From Ferruginibacter sp. (GTDB taxonomy: Bacteria; Bacteroidota; Bacteroidia; Chitinophagales; Chitinophagaceae): DNA of 64,000 nucleotides. This document shows positions 34,497 to 43,095 of the stretch, in pieces (position 1 is the stretch's first letter; every line of letters starts with the position of its first letter). The stretch spans positions 17,045-81,044 of the forward strand of contig JAOQAK010000079.1 in NCBI GenBank assembly GCA_025963635.1, in the 5' to 3' direction. Made by a program: the position numbers and the translations under genes. The notes beneath the pieces are model-generated. The model worked only from the letters and a program-made list of their open reading frames with translations. It was not told the origin of the DNA and ran no database searches.

Positions 34497-34551
34497 TTTG
34501 TAAACAAATTACGTGTAAACAAAAAAGCATTTACACGCATTCTGTTTACAC
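34497..34551. repeat. Cluster of TGTAAACA-like half-sites
   Basis: TTTTGTAAACAAA and GTGTAAACAAA run in the forward direction; ATTTACACG and TGTTTACAC run in the reverse direction, all within 55 bases. The arrangement of direct and inverted half-sites looks like a protein-binding region, yet no gene start lies nearby except the tRNA on the other strand. Confidence 0.4.
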
Positions 34552-34759
34552 TTCTATTAAAAACTTAGCCTCCAAAAATGGAGATTTATTGCTGTTTGCT
34601 ACGAGAAATGGCTGCAAATCGCTTGTTGAAAAAACCTTTACAATTTTTACCTATTAACCAAAGGATTGGCTTATGGTACCAGCTGAAGTTCGCCGCCCGG
34701 ATTTTTTGCCATCCTGGTTCGTGGGAATATGTCGGTGTTTTTGTCGTATGCCAAACAAA

Positions 34760-34787
34760 AAACCCCAACATTTCTGTTGAGGTTTTT
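34760..34787 (-). terminator. Terminator of tRNA-Phe
   Basis: On the minus strand, just after the tRNA 3' end, a stem AACC-CAACA/TGTTG-GGTT with a GAAA-type loop is followed by Ts (read from + strand AACCCCAACATTTCTGTTG). Confidence 0.7.
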
Positions 34788-34788
34788 G

Positions 34789-34861
34789 TGGTGTGGGGCG
34801 GGATTGAACCGCCGACACAAGGATTTTCAGTCCTTTGCTCTACCAACTGAGCTACCGCACC
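34789..34861 (-). tRNA. tRNA-Phe (GAA)
   Basis: On the minus strand a 73-nt cloverleaf: D arm AGCTCAGTTGGTAGAGC, anticodon loop CTGAAAA with GAA, variable loop GTGTC, T arm GGCGG-TTCAATC-CCGCC. The acceptor pairs GGTGCGG with CCACACC, leaving a C-A mismatch at the fifth pair. The discriminator is A and CCA is not encoded. All other arms are canonical. Confidence 0.95.
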
Positions 34862-34988
34862 TTTCCCGTTTGGGGCAGCAAAAATAAGAGTTTCTATTCA
34901 ATTATTACAAATCAAAGCCATCAAATTATTAAAAAGAACAAAAAATGGATGAAATACACTTTCCACCCATAAATACAATTGTGTCAAG

Positions 34989-36035
34989 CTACCTATTTAA
35001 GGAGGCGATATCTATCACAAACCGGTACCGTACATCGTTCTTTAGCATTCGTTCGTATGCTTTATTTATTTCCCCCATATTTATCACTTCCACATCCGAA
35101 ACTATACCATGTTCCGCACAATAGTCGAGCATTTCCTGGGTTTCTTTGATGCCGCCGATTAAAGATCCCGCTAAACTTCTTCGCTTTCCAATAAGACTGA
35201 AAGCTTGTACTATAGATGGTTGCGGTGGAGCTCCCACTACCACCATTGTGCCATTTAAACTTAACATACCGAGGTACAGGTTGTAATCGTGCTGAGCCGA
35301 AATGGTACTTAATATAAAATCAAAATGGCCTTGGAGGTTTTTTATAGTGTCGGGGTTGCTGGTTACGGCAAAATGATGCGCACCTAAGTTCAGGGCATCC
35401 TGTTCTTTTGATTTGGAGGTGCTTAATACGGTAACCTCCGCACCAAAGGAAGCGGCAAATTTTACGCCCATATGTCCCAGTCCTCCCAATCCTACTATTG
35501 CAACTTTATGTCCCTTGCCAATATTCCAATGGCGCAGGGGAGAATAGGTGGTAATACCCGCACATAATAGCGGCGCGACGCCTTCAATAGGTAAGTCTTC
35601 TGACACATGCAGCGTGTATTTTTCGTCTACAACGATCTGGGTTGAATAGCCGCCATACGTTGGATTTCCTTCCTTATCACGACCGTTGTAAGTGCCTACC
35701 ATACCTTTATCGCAATATTGCTCTTCGTGTGCAAGACAGCTTGGGCACACGCGGCAGGAATCCACAAAACAGCCTACACCCACCAGTTCTCCCAGCGCAA
35801 AATTTTTGACGGCTTCACCCAACACGGTAATACGCCCTACGATCTCGTGGCCGGGCACCATCGGGTAGATAGAACCACCCCATTCATTGCGTACCTGGTG
35901 AATGTCTGAATGGCAAACACCACAATACATGATTTCGATTTGTACATCATGAGGTCCAACATCTCTCCTGTCAAAATTGAAAGGCGCGAGCGGGGTTACG
36001 GCGTCCTGGGCTGCATAAGCGTTAACTGTTGTCAT
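34989..36035 (-). CDS. Zinc-dependent NAD(P) alcohol dehydrogenase, YahK-like (348 aa)
   Basis: A medium-chain dehydrogenase of the cinnamyl-alcohol/aldehyde-reductase type. Catalytic zinc residues are in YCGVCHSDIH and VPGHEIVG; the structural zinc cysteines are in CRVCPSCLAHEEQYC; the Rossmann motif is VAIVGLGGLGHMGVKFA. It likely reduces aldehydes with NADPH in the cytoplasm. It is a lone gene with a 500-base upstream spacer toward recQ. Confidence 0.92.
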   Translation of the reverse strand: MTTVNAYAAQDAVTPLAPFNFDRRDVGPHDVQIEIMYCGVCHSDIHQVRNEWGGSIYPMVPGHEIVGRITVLGEAVKNFALGELVGVGCFVDSCRVCPSCLAHEEQYCDKGMVGTYNGRDKEGNPTYGGYSTQIVVDEKYTLHVSEDLPIEGVAPLLCAGITTYSPLRHWNIGKGHKVAIVGLGGLGHMGVKFAASFGAEVTVLSTSKSKEQDALNLGAHHFAVTSNPDTIKNLQGHFDFILSTISAQHDYNLYLGMLSLNGTMVVVGAPPQPSIVQAFSLIGKRRSLAGSLIGGIKETQEMLDYCAEHGIVSDVEVINMGEINKAYERMLKNDVRYRFVIDIASLNR

Positions 36036-36220
36036 AAATAATATAAGGGGGTAATGAAATGATAAAATATGTTTAACAAATGTATAGAACGAACAGGTAT
36101 GTTTGCTCCATTACGCTCATTTATTTCGTTGGATAACAAAAGTATTTCCGCTTTGTTTTATGAAAATAACTATCTGCCGAGGCTCGTGTTATGTCACATT
36201 TAAATTGACGGGTAATTCGT

Positions 36221-36268
36221 GAATGCTCCCGGTGGTCAACCTTTGTGGGTGGCTCACCGGGAGCATTC
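36221..36268. repeat. Long palindromic element, copy 1
   Basis: GAATGCTCCCGGTG (36221-36234) and its exact reverse complement (36255-36268) flank a centre containing GTCAACC and GGGTGGC, which also pair partly. A related palindrome with substituted but still pairing bases occurs at 58753-58798. There is no T-run, so it is not a classic intrinsic terminator. Confidence 0.6.
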
Positions 36269-36307
36269 ATCTTGACACTTTATCGTTGATATGGCACCAG
36301 TGGTAAA

Positions 36308-36421
36308 GTGTACCTGAAAAAGCTCCACAATGGTATGTGGTACACGGGAGTGACACAACGATGTTGCCATGAAAAACGAATGCCGGTACAAAGAAGTTTT
36401 AAAAAGCCTTCAATACACTAA
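36308..36421 (+). pseudogene. Possible GIY-YIG endonuclease fragment
   Basis: The frame encodes VYLKKLHNGMWYTGVTQR, which resembles the VYILKCxDGSYYTGVTN start of UPF0213 GIY-YIG proteins, then loses similarity and stops at 36421. There is no start codon in a good position. It is probably a decayed fragment; the similarity is short. Confidence 0.4.
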
Positions 36422-36428
36422 TAAACAA

Positions 36429-36458
36429 AAAAGCCTTCTCGTTGAGAAAGCTTCTTTT
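36429..36458 (-). terminator. Probable recQ terminator
   Basis: On the minus strand AAGCTTTCTC and GAGAAGGCTT form a stem with one mismatch, followed by a T-run, about 95 bases beyond the recQ stop codon. Confidence 0.6.
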
Positions 36459-36550
36459 AAAATACGTTATACAACAAGGCATGTTCAGACCATCCTTAAT
36501 ACCCATCTATAAACCATTATCTACTTTATTTACCTGCTCCCCATTTACCT

Positions 36551-38848
36551 CTAATTCCCGTACACACATAAAAACTTTATCCTCATAATCTTTAGCTGTT
36601 CCCAGTTAAACCCACTGTCGGCAAGTTCTTCCTGTGCTATTTGCAGGCTGCTGGTTTCACATGCTTTAAAGTAATCAATGATCTCTTCCTGCTCGTACCG
36701 ATCCACCATTTCATCAATGGCGTAGTCCAGGTTGAGCTTGGTTCCGCTGGCTACAATGGTTTCCATTTCCTCCAGCAGTTCATCTATTTTAAGATCCTTG
36801 GTTTTGGCAATGGTTTCCAATGGAATCTTTTTATCTACATTCTGAATGATGAAAATTTTATTATTGTTGCGATTGACCACACCCTTCATCACAAAATCAT
36901 CCGGCTTCTCTATTTCATTTTCTTCAACATAGGCAGCTACCAGTTCTACAAATTTTTTGCCATAGCGGATTGCTTTTCCTTTGCTCACGCCCTGGCATTT
37001 TTCCAATTCCAGGATTGTTGTTGGATACATGGTTGCCATGTCTTCCAGGCTTCCTTCCAGGAAAATAACAAAAGGCGGAAGGTTCTTTTCCTTCGCCACT
37101 TTTTTGCGCAGATCCTTCAGCATTTCCAGTAGTTTTTCATCGGCTGAACTGGCTGCAACAACAGCATCACTGCCCTCTTCATCATCTGCATCGGCGCCTT
37201 CGAATAAATTGTTCAGCACTATTTTAAAGGAAACCGGCTTTTTTAAAAATGCCTCGCCTTTTTTAGTGAATTTCAATACACCGTACTCTTCAATGTCTTT
37301 TTTAATAAACCCTTCCAGTATCATTTGCCGCATCAGTGAATTCCAGTAATGTTCATCCTTGTCTTTTCCAATGCCGAAATATTCTCTTTCATCGTGCCTG
37401 AACATTTTTACCTGCGGATTGGGTTTGCCCCGCAAAATGTGCATCAGGTAACCCATTGTAAACTGCTCATCCAGCCCTTTTATCACTTTTAAAACTTGTT
37501 GTGTTGCAGTTTTTGCTTCCAGCAATTCTTTCGGGTTATTGCAATTATCGCACATGTTAGTGCATTGGCCGGTATCATATTCTTCTCCAAAATAATTCAG
37601 CAAAATTTTTCTGCGGCAAACGGCGCTTTCGGCGTAAGACACGGTTTCGTTGATCAACTGTGCCCCCACTTCCCTTTCGCTCAGCGGTTTATCACGCATC
37701 AGGTGTTCCAACTTTGCTACATCCTTATGAGAATAGTATAGGATGCATCTTCCTTCCATTCCATCCCTTCCTGCACGGCCAGTTTCCTGGTAATAATTTT
37801 CGATCGATTTGGGAATATTGAAGTGTATCACAAAACGAACATCAGGTTTATCAATGCCCATCCCAAATGCAATAGTGGCTACAATTACCTGTACATCTTC
37901 GTTTAAAAAAAGATCCTGCCGCTCAGAGCGTAATTTACTATCCAGCCCTGCATGATAAGCCACTGCTTTGATGCCATTGGCCATCAGCATATCGGCTAGC
38001 TCTTCGGTGGTTTTACGGTTAAGGGTGTAAATGATGCCGCTCTTCCCTTTGTTTTGAGAAATAAAGCGCACGATGCTGGTAACCGTTTGTTCTTTTTTTA
38101 TTTTTGGTAAGATCTCGTAGTGTAAGTTGGGCCGGTTAAAGGAGGAAATAAATATTTGTGGATTTCTTAGTCCGAGATTTCTTAAGATATCACTCTGCAC
38201 TTTTGGAGTAGCGGTTGCAGTAAGGGCAATCATCGGTGCATCCGGACTGATCATCTCCATCATTTCACGCAGGCGGCGGTATTCCGGCCTGAAATCGTGT
38301 CCCCATTCGGAGATACAATGCGCTTCATCCACGGCAAAAAAGGAAATGTTCAGGTCCTTAAAAAACTCGATATTTTCAATTTTTGTGAGTGTTTCCGGCG
38401 CTACGTACAGCATTTTTGTTTTGCCGGTGGTAAGGTCGTCCTTTACAATTTTTTGCTGGCCTTTATTGAGGGTACTGTTTAGAAAGTGCGCCACATCATC
38501 TTTACTGCTATAGCTTCTTACCAGGTCTACCTGGTTTTTCATCAAAGCAATCAGGGGCGACACAATGATTGCGCAGCCTTCGCTGATAATCGCCGGTAAC
38601 TGGTAACACAAGCTCTTTCCGCCACCGGTTGGCATAATCACCAATGCATCGTTGCCTGCCAATAAATTTTTTATGATGGTTTCCTGGGGTTCTTTAAAGC
38701 CGTTAAATCCGAAATAATCCTGTAGTTGGGCAGTGAGATTGAGATTTTTCACTTTGCTGATAGCCTTAACTGCTTTTTTTTCAACAAGTGGTGCGATGGT
38801 TGTTCCTTTTGCCCGGGTGGGTTTTGTTTTTTCTTTAACTGTACTCAT
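36551..38848 (-). CDS. recQ: RecQ-family ATP-dependent DNA helicase (765 aa)
   Basis: Superfamily 2 helicase: motif 0 FGFNGFKEPQETII, Walker A MPTGGGKSLCYQLPA, DEAH-type VDEAHCISEWGHDFRPEYRRL, motif III LTATATPKV and motif VI QETGRAGRDG. The RecQ-Ct zinc cysteines are in CRRKILLNYFGEEYDTGQCTNMCDNC, followed by winged-helix and HRDC-like regions (about 620-690). It unwinds DNA for recombination and repair. An extra basic N-terminal 40 residues (MSTVKEKTKPTRAKGT) is common in Bacteroidota. It is divergent from kdsD with 453 bases between. Confidence 0.95.
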   Translation of the reverse strand: MSTVKEKTKPTRAKGTTIAPLVEKKAVKAISKVKNLNLTAQLQDYFGFNGFKEPQETIIKNLLAGNDALVIMPTGGGKSLCYQLPAIISEGCAIIVSPLIALMKNQVDLVRSYSSKDDVAHFLNSTLNKGQQKIVKDDLTTGKTKMLYVAPETLTKIENIEFFKDLNISFFAVDEAHCISEWGHDFRPEYRRLREMMEMISPDAPMIALTATATPKVQSDILRNLGLRNPQIFISSFNRPNLHYEILPKIKKEQTVTSIVRFISQNKGKSGIIYTLNRKTTEELADMLMANGIKAVAYHAGLDSKLRSERQDLFLNEDVQVIVATIAFGMGIDKPDVRFVIHFNIPKSIENYYQETGRAGRDGMEGRCILYYSHKDVAKLEHLMRDKPLSEREVGAQLINETVSYAESAVCRRKILLNYFGEEYDTGQCTNMCDNCNNPKELLEAKTATQQVLKVIKGLDEQFTMGYLMHILRGKPNPQVKMFRHDEREYFGIGKDKDEHYWNSLMRQMILEGFIKKDIEEYGVLKFTKKGEAFLKKPVSFKIVLNNLFEGADADDEEGSDAVVAASSADEKLLEMLKDLRKKVAKEKNLPPFVIFLEGSLEDMATMYPTTILELEKCQGVSKGKAIRYGKKFVELVAAYVEENEIEKPDDFVMKGVVNRNNNKIFIIQNVDKKIPLETIAKTKDLKIDELLEEMETIVASGTKLNLDYAIDEMVDRYEQEEIIDYFKACETSSLQIAQEELADSGFNWEQLKIMRIKFLCVYGN

Positions 38849-39301
38849 ATCTGTCTTTCCTCAAGCTGGTTTTAAATAATGATAGGTGGATAAAATTCCC
38901 TTAACAAATTGTTGAGTGCATTTTACCCGTGTTGGAAGTTGCTTTAAAATGATATTTTTCACCCGGATGATCACTGCTTCAGCTGCTGCTGCCTGGCAAT
39001 TTTGTATGTAAAGTATCCTGAAAATCATCTCCGGACAGTTTTTGAATTTTAAAGGACAGCGAAGTTAATTCAATACACCTGCAAATTCAAATTATCGTCC
39101 ACGCTATCAAATCGCTTTAAGATAATCAATTTTGCTAACAATGATTTACTATTTGTCTGTTTAACATTTCATATAAGCCGGAACCATTGCTGCAAGTACA
39201 GCAGTAACGAAAAAATGATGCCTTTATTTGAAGAACAAGCAGGCAAAGTTTATTACTCTTTTGCGTTATGAGCGAATTAAAGTAGGTTTGCTGCTTCAAA
39301 A
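38849..39301. other. Divergent region between recQ and kdsD
   Basis: This 453-base AT-rich region must contain promoters for both flanking genes but no box was convincing. Open frames here are short and have no coding character. Confidence 0.4.
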
Positions 39302-40267
39302 ATGAGCGATAAAGCAATCATACAAACGGCAATTCGTACTATTCAAATGGAAGCGGCTTCAATCAGTAAACTGCAGGATTTTATTGACAGCGATTTTGAA
39401 AATGCTTTAGACGCCATTGTTGTTTCAAAGGGAAGGCTGATAGTAAGCGGAATAGGTAAAAGTGCCATTATCGCCCAAAAGATTGTTGCCACCCTCAATA
39501 GTACCGGCACTCCGGCGGTGTTCATGCATGCGGCAGATGCCATTCATGGCGATTTGGGCATGGTGCAACAAGATGATATTATTATCGTTGTCAGTAAGAG
39601 CGGTGATAGCCCCGAAATAAAAGTGCTGGTTCCCCTGATCAAAAATTTTGGCAATGTATTGATTGGCATTGTCGGTAATGTGGATTCATTCCTGGCAAGG
39701 CAAAGTGATTTTGTTCTGAATACAACGGTAACACAGGAAGCCTGTCCGAATAACCTTGCACCCACCAGCAGTACCACCGCACAGATGGTGATGGGCGATG
39801 CCCTGGCGGTTTGCCTTATGGAAATGAAGGGGTTTGATAGCATTGCTTTTGCAAAATTTCACCCGGGCGGCGCATTGGGCAAAAGGCTGTATTTAAGAGT
39901 GGAAACACTTGCCGCACAAAATGAGAAGCCCACGGTAACTGCCGTTGCCGGTATCAGGGAAGTGATTGTGGAGATGACCAATAAGCGGCTGGGGGTAACG
40001 GCCGTAGTAAGCGCGGGCAACCTGGTGGAAGGCATCATTACAGATGGCGATCTGCGTCGCATGCTGGAAAGAGAAGGTAGTTTTGAATCCTTAACAGCAA
40101 ACGATATCATGTCAAAAAAACCTGTGACGGTTGAAGGAGATATGTTGGCAGTGGATGCATTGGATATCATGAAAGCCAGGGACATCAACCAGTTGATAGT
40201 AGTGGAGGCAAATGTTTATAAAGGGATCATTCATATACATGATATCATAAAAGAAGGGATTATTTAA
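39302..40267 (+). CDS. kdsD: D-arabinose 5-phosphate isomerase (321 aa)
   Basis: An N-terminal SIS domain (IVSGIGKSAIIAQKIVATLNSTGTPAVFMHAADAIHGDLGM, VVSKSGDSPEI, EACPNNLAPTSSTTAQMVMGDALAV, FAKFHPGGALGKRL) is followed by two CBS domains (about 205-265 and 270-321). It interconverts ribulose 5-phosphate and arabinose 5-phosphate for Kdo synthesis of lipopolysaccharide. It is followed by the guanylyltransferase gene after 166 bases. Confidence 0.94.
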   Translation: MSDKAIIQTAIRTIQMEAASISKLQDFIDSDFENALDAIVVSKGRLIVSGIGKSAIIAQKIVATLNSTGTPAVFMHAADAIHGDLGMVQQDDIIIVVSKSGDSPEIKVLVPLIKNFGNVLIGIVGNVDSFLARQSDFVLNTTVTQEACPNNLAPTSSTTAQMVMGDALAVCLMEMKGFDSIAFAKFHPGGALGKRLYLRVETLAAQNEKPTVTAVAGIREVIVEMTNKRLGVTAVVSAGNLVEGIITDGDLRRMLEREGSFESLTANDIMSKKPVTVEGDMLAVDALDIMKARDINQLIVVEANVYKGIIHIHDIIKEGII

Positions 40268-40310
40268 GGTGAATGGGCAATGGTGAATGGTGAATGGTAA
40301 AGAGTGAATG
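40268..40310 (+). repeat. GTGAATGG short repeats
   Basis: Right after the kdsD stop, several GTGAATGG-like units run in tandem. The same unit forms the long inverted repeat at 41531. Confidence 0.5.
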
Positions 40311-40433
40311 TACAAGAACGATCATCTATTCAAAATGAACCGCTTTTCTTTGCTCCTTTGCGTCTTTGCGTGAAACATTTGCGTGAAATAAATTAACCTA
40401 TCAGAAGAAAATAAATAAAACAGTATACAAAGC

Positions 40434-41516
40434 ATGACCAAGAACAATTACGTAGCAATAATGGCAGGTGGCATCGGAAGCAGGTTTTGGCCAATGAGCC
40501 GCACTGAATTTCCAAAACAGTTCCTCGACATTCTAAATACCGGCAGAACCCTTATCCAATCTACATTCGACAGGTTTGCTTTATTTATTCCCAAAGAGCA
40601 TATTTACGTGGTAACTACCGAGCAGTATAAGGATATCGTTGCCAATCAGCTTCCGGATATGCCGGTGGAAAACATCTTGTGCGAGCCTTCAAGAAAAAAT
40701 ACCGCTCCCTGCATTGCTTATATCTCTTACAAACTAATGCAGATCAATCCGAATGCAAACCTCATCTGCGCACCTGCTGATCATATCATCCTGGAGCGGG
40801 ATAACTTTAAAAAGAAATGCCTGGAAGCCCTGCATTTTACTTCGCATATAAAAGCGCTGGTCACCCTGGGCATCAAACCCACGCATCCCAACACAGGTTA
40901 TGGCTACATACAGCACGAGCAACTGGCCGTTAGCGAAAATGTTTATAAAGTAAAAACCTTCACCGAAAAGCCTGATAAGGAACTCGCTGAAACATTTATT
41001 TCCAGTGGTGATTTTTTATGGAATGCCGGTATTTTCGTTTGGCAGATTCAAAATATCATTAAAGCGTTTGAAACATTTTTGCCCGAAATGCATGAAGTGT
41101 TTGATGCTGAAAAGCATAATTTCAATACGCCTGAAGAAAAACACGCCATCGAACGGATCTACCCGCTGTGTGTAAATATTTCCATTGATTATGGTGTGAT
41201 GGAAAAGGCTGACAATGTGTATATCATCCCATCTTCTTTTGGCTGGAGCGATCTAGGTACATGGGCCAGCGCTTACGAAAATCTTGAAAAGGATTACCTC
41301 GAAAATGCCGTTGCGGGAAGCAATGTAATGATCATTGATGCTACTAAAAACATGGTGCATGCTGATAATAAAAAATTGGTATTGATCCAGGGCCTTGATG
41401 ATTTTATTGTAGTGGATACACCCGATGTATTGCTCATCTGCAAAAAAGACAAAGAACAGGCTATTAAAGAATATGTAGCGGAAGTAAAGAGAAATAAGGG
41501 AGACAGGTTTCTTTAA
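40434..41516 (+). CDS. Mannose-1-phosphate guanylyltransferase (360 aa)
   Basis: A nucleotidyltransferase with the signature AIMAGGIGSRFWPMSRTEFPKQFLDIL, CEPSRKNTAPCIAYI, ICAPADHIILE, FTEKPDKELAETFISSGDFLWNAGIFVW and SFGWSDLGTWAS. It makes GDP-mannose from mannose 1-phosphate and GTP for surface polysaccharides. The isomerase domain of the bifunctional ManC/AlgA type is absent, as usual for a 360-residue member. Confidence 0.93.
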   Translation: MTKNNYVAIMAGGIGSRFWPMSRTEFPKQFLDILNTGRTLIQSTFDRFALFIPKEHIYVVTTEQYKDIVANQLPDMPVENILCEPSRKNTAPCIAYISYKLMQINPNANLICAPADHIILERDNFKKKCLEALHFTSHIKALVTLGIKPTHPNTGYGYIQHEQLAVSENVYKVKTFTEKPDKELAETFISSGDFLWNAGIFVWQIQNIIKAFETFLPEMHEVFDAEKHNFNTPEEKHAIERIYPLCVNISIDYGVMEKADNVYIIPSSFGWSDLGTWASAYENLEKDYLENAVAGSNVMIIDATKNMVHADNKKLVLIQGLDDFIVVDTPDVLLICKKDKEQAIKEYVAEVKRNKGDRFL

Positions 41517-41530
41517 ATAGAAGCACGGAC

Positions 41531-41591
41531 CGTGAATGGTGAATGGTGAATCGTGAAATATTTGACCACTATTCACCATTCACCATTCACG
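41531..41591. repeat. Inverted repeat of GTGAATGG units after the guanylyltransferase gene
   Basis: A 21-base arm (41531-41551) built of GTGAATGG units is perfectly complementary to 41571-41591, with a 19-base loop. A third partial copy (ACCATTCACGAT) follows at about 41597-41608. It may end transcription or be a mobile palindromic repeat. Confidence 0.6.
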
Positions 41592-41786
41592 ATCACACCA
41601 TTCACGATTTTTTTGGGACCCGGCATTTGATCCCTGGGGAACTTCATTGGCGACGCTCCGTTCAACAGCAGATCTTTGTGGATCTTTTATCGTAGCGGAT
41701 TAGTTATACCGGCCAAACGGCACAGGTTTGTAAAGCGGGAGAGGTTAAGCCCATAATGCAATGACCAACTCAAAATTCCTTTTATA

Positions 41787-42935
41787 TTGAATCCAACAAT
41801 AAAAAGCAAGCTCCCTGGTTTAGGCACCACCATTTTTACGCTGATGAGTGCACTGGCAGCAGAATACAAGGCCATCAACCTCGGCCAGGGTTTCCCCGAT
41901 TTTATGATGAGTGAAGAATTGATTGCATTGGTAAATGCGGCCATGAAAACGGGGCATAATCAATACGTTCACATGCACGGACTTGCACTATTACGGGAAA
42001 GGATAGCCGAAAAAGTAGAAAGCCTGTATACCACATCGATCAATCCGGACTCGGAGATCACTATTACACCGGGCGGAACTTATGCAATCTACACATCCCT
42101 CACTACGGTATTGCAGCCGGGTGATGAAGTGATCGTTTTTGAACCCGGCTATGACAGTTATATTCCCAATATAGAGATCAACGGCGCTGTACCGGTGATC
42201 ATTCCACTGGTGTATCCCGGGTATACCATCGACTGGGCCCTGGTGAAACAAAAAATATCCGCCAAAACAAAGATGATCATGCTCAATACACCGCACAATC
42301 CCACCGGTAGTATTTTGGGCAAAGCAGATATTGAACAATTGCGGGTCATTGTAAAAGATACCGGTATTTTTATATTGAGCGATGAAGTATACGAACACCT
42401 GGTTTTTGATAATCAGCAACACGAAAGCATGTTGCGCTATCCCGATCTGTTGGAAAGAAGTTTTGTGTGTTTTTCTTTTGGTAAAACATATCATTGTACC
42501 GGTTGGAAAATAGGTTATTGCATCGCACCGGCAGCAATGATGAAGGAGTTTAGAAAAGTGCACCAGTTCAACTGCTTCTCCTGCAACAGCCCGGTTCAAT
42601 TTGCCCTGGCAGATTACCTGCAACAAAAAGAACACTACCTGCAACTTGGTCAACAGGTACAACAAAAAAGAGATTACTTTCAGCAACTGATGCTTCAAAC
42701 CAAATTCAAAGCATTCCCTTCTCACGGAAGCTATTTTCAGCTGTACAGTTATGATAGTATTACCGAGGAAAGCGAAAAGGATTTTGCCACCCGGCTCACT
42801 AAAGAATATGGAGTGGCGACCATTCCTCTTTCAGCATTTTATACCGATGGAACAGATAATAAAATATTACGTTTTTGTTTCGTAAAAAAAGAATCCACCC
42901 TGGAAACTGCGGTAAACCGTTTAATAAAACTTTGA
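41787..42935 (+). CDS. Methionine aminotransferase, YbdL-like (382 aa)
   Basis: A fold-type I PLP enzyme. SKLPGLGTTIFTLMSALAAEYKAINLGQGFPDF, NTPHNPTG, ILSDEVYEHLVFD, SFGKTYHCTGWKIGYC (with the PLP lysine) and FVKKESTLETAV match E. coli YbdL closely from the first residues, so the start is the TTG at 41787; no in-frame ATG lies upstream before a stop. It transfers amino groups from methionine or aromatic residues to 2-oxo acids. Confidence 0.92.
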   Translation: MNPTIKSKLPGLGTTIFTLMSALAAEYKAINLGQGFPDFMMSEELIALVNAAMKTGHNQYVHMHGLALLRERIAEKVESLYTTSINPDSEITITPGGTYAIYTSLTTVLQPGDEVIVFEPGYDSYIPNIEINGAVPVIIPLVYPGYTIDWALVKQKISAKTKMIMLNTPHNPTGSILGKADIEQLRVIVKDTGIFILSDEVYEHLVFDNQQHESMLRYPDLLERSFVCFSFGKTYHCTGWKIGYCIAPAAMMKEFRKVHQFNCFSCNSPVQFALADYLQQKEHYLQLGQQVQQKRDYFQQLMLQTKFKAFPSHGSYFQLYSYDSITEESEKDFATRLTKEYGVATIPLSAFYTDGTDNKILRFCFVKKESTLETAVNRLIKL

Positions 42936-43095
42936 TGCACTATCCTTCCTGGGATCGCAGCAACCGGCAACTATTGCGAAGACAACCTGTTGTTATAATA
43001 AATTCTCCTGAGAATAAAAATCATTTAAATTTACTGACCCTTGTCATCGTGTTATAGCAACCGCCTGGATATATTGAATGCTTAAAAATTTTACC

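Larger units (their letters stand above)
34283..34788. other. Intergenic region before tRNA-Phe
   Basis: This 506-base stretch separates the two-TM gene (plus) from tRNA-Phe (minus). It contains GTGTAAAC/GTTTACAC repeats (34497-34551) and the tRNA terminator (34760-34787). A 90-codon open frame running into the tRNA at 34578 is not credible as a gene. Confidence 0.5.
36036..36550. other. Intergenic region between the alcohol dehydrogenase and recQ
   Basis: This 515-base region holds a 48-base palindromic element (36221-36268), a GIY-YIG-like coding remnant (36308-36421) and a recQ terminator (36429-36458). Confidence 0.5.

Noticed and set aside
34578..34850. 90-codon open frame overlapping tRNA-Phe
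   Set aside because: It runs through the tRNA gene and its terminator; the protein has no recognisable feature.
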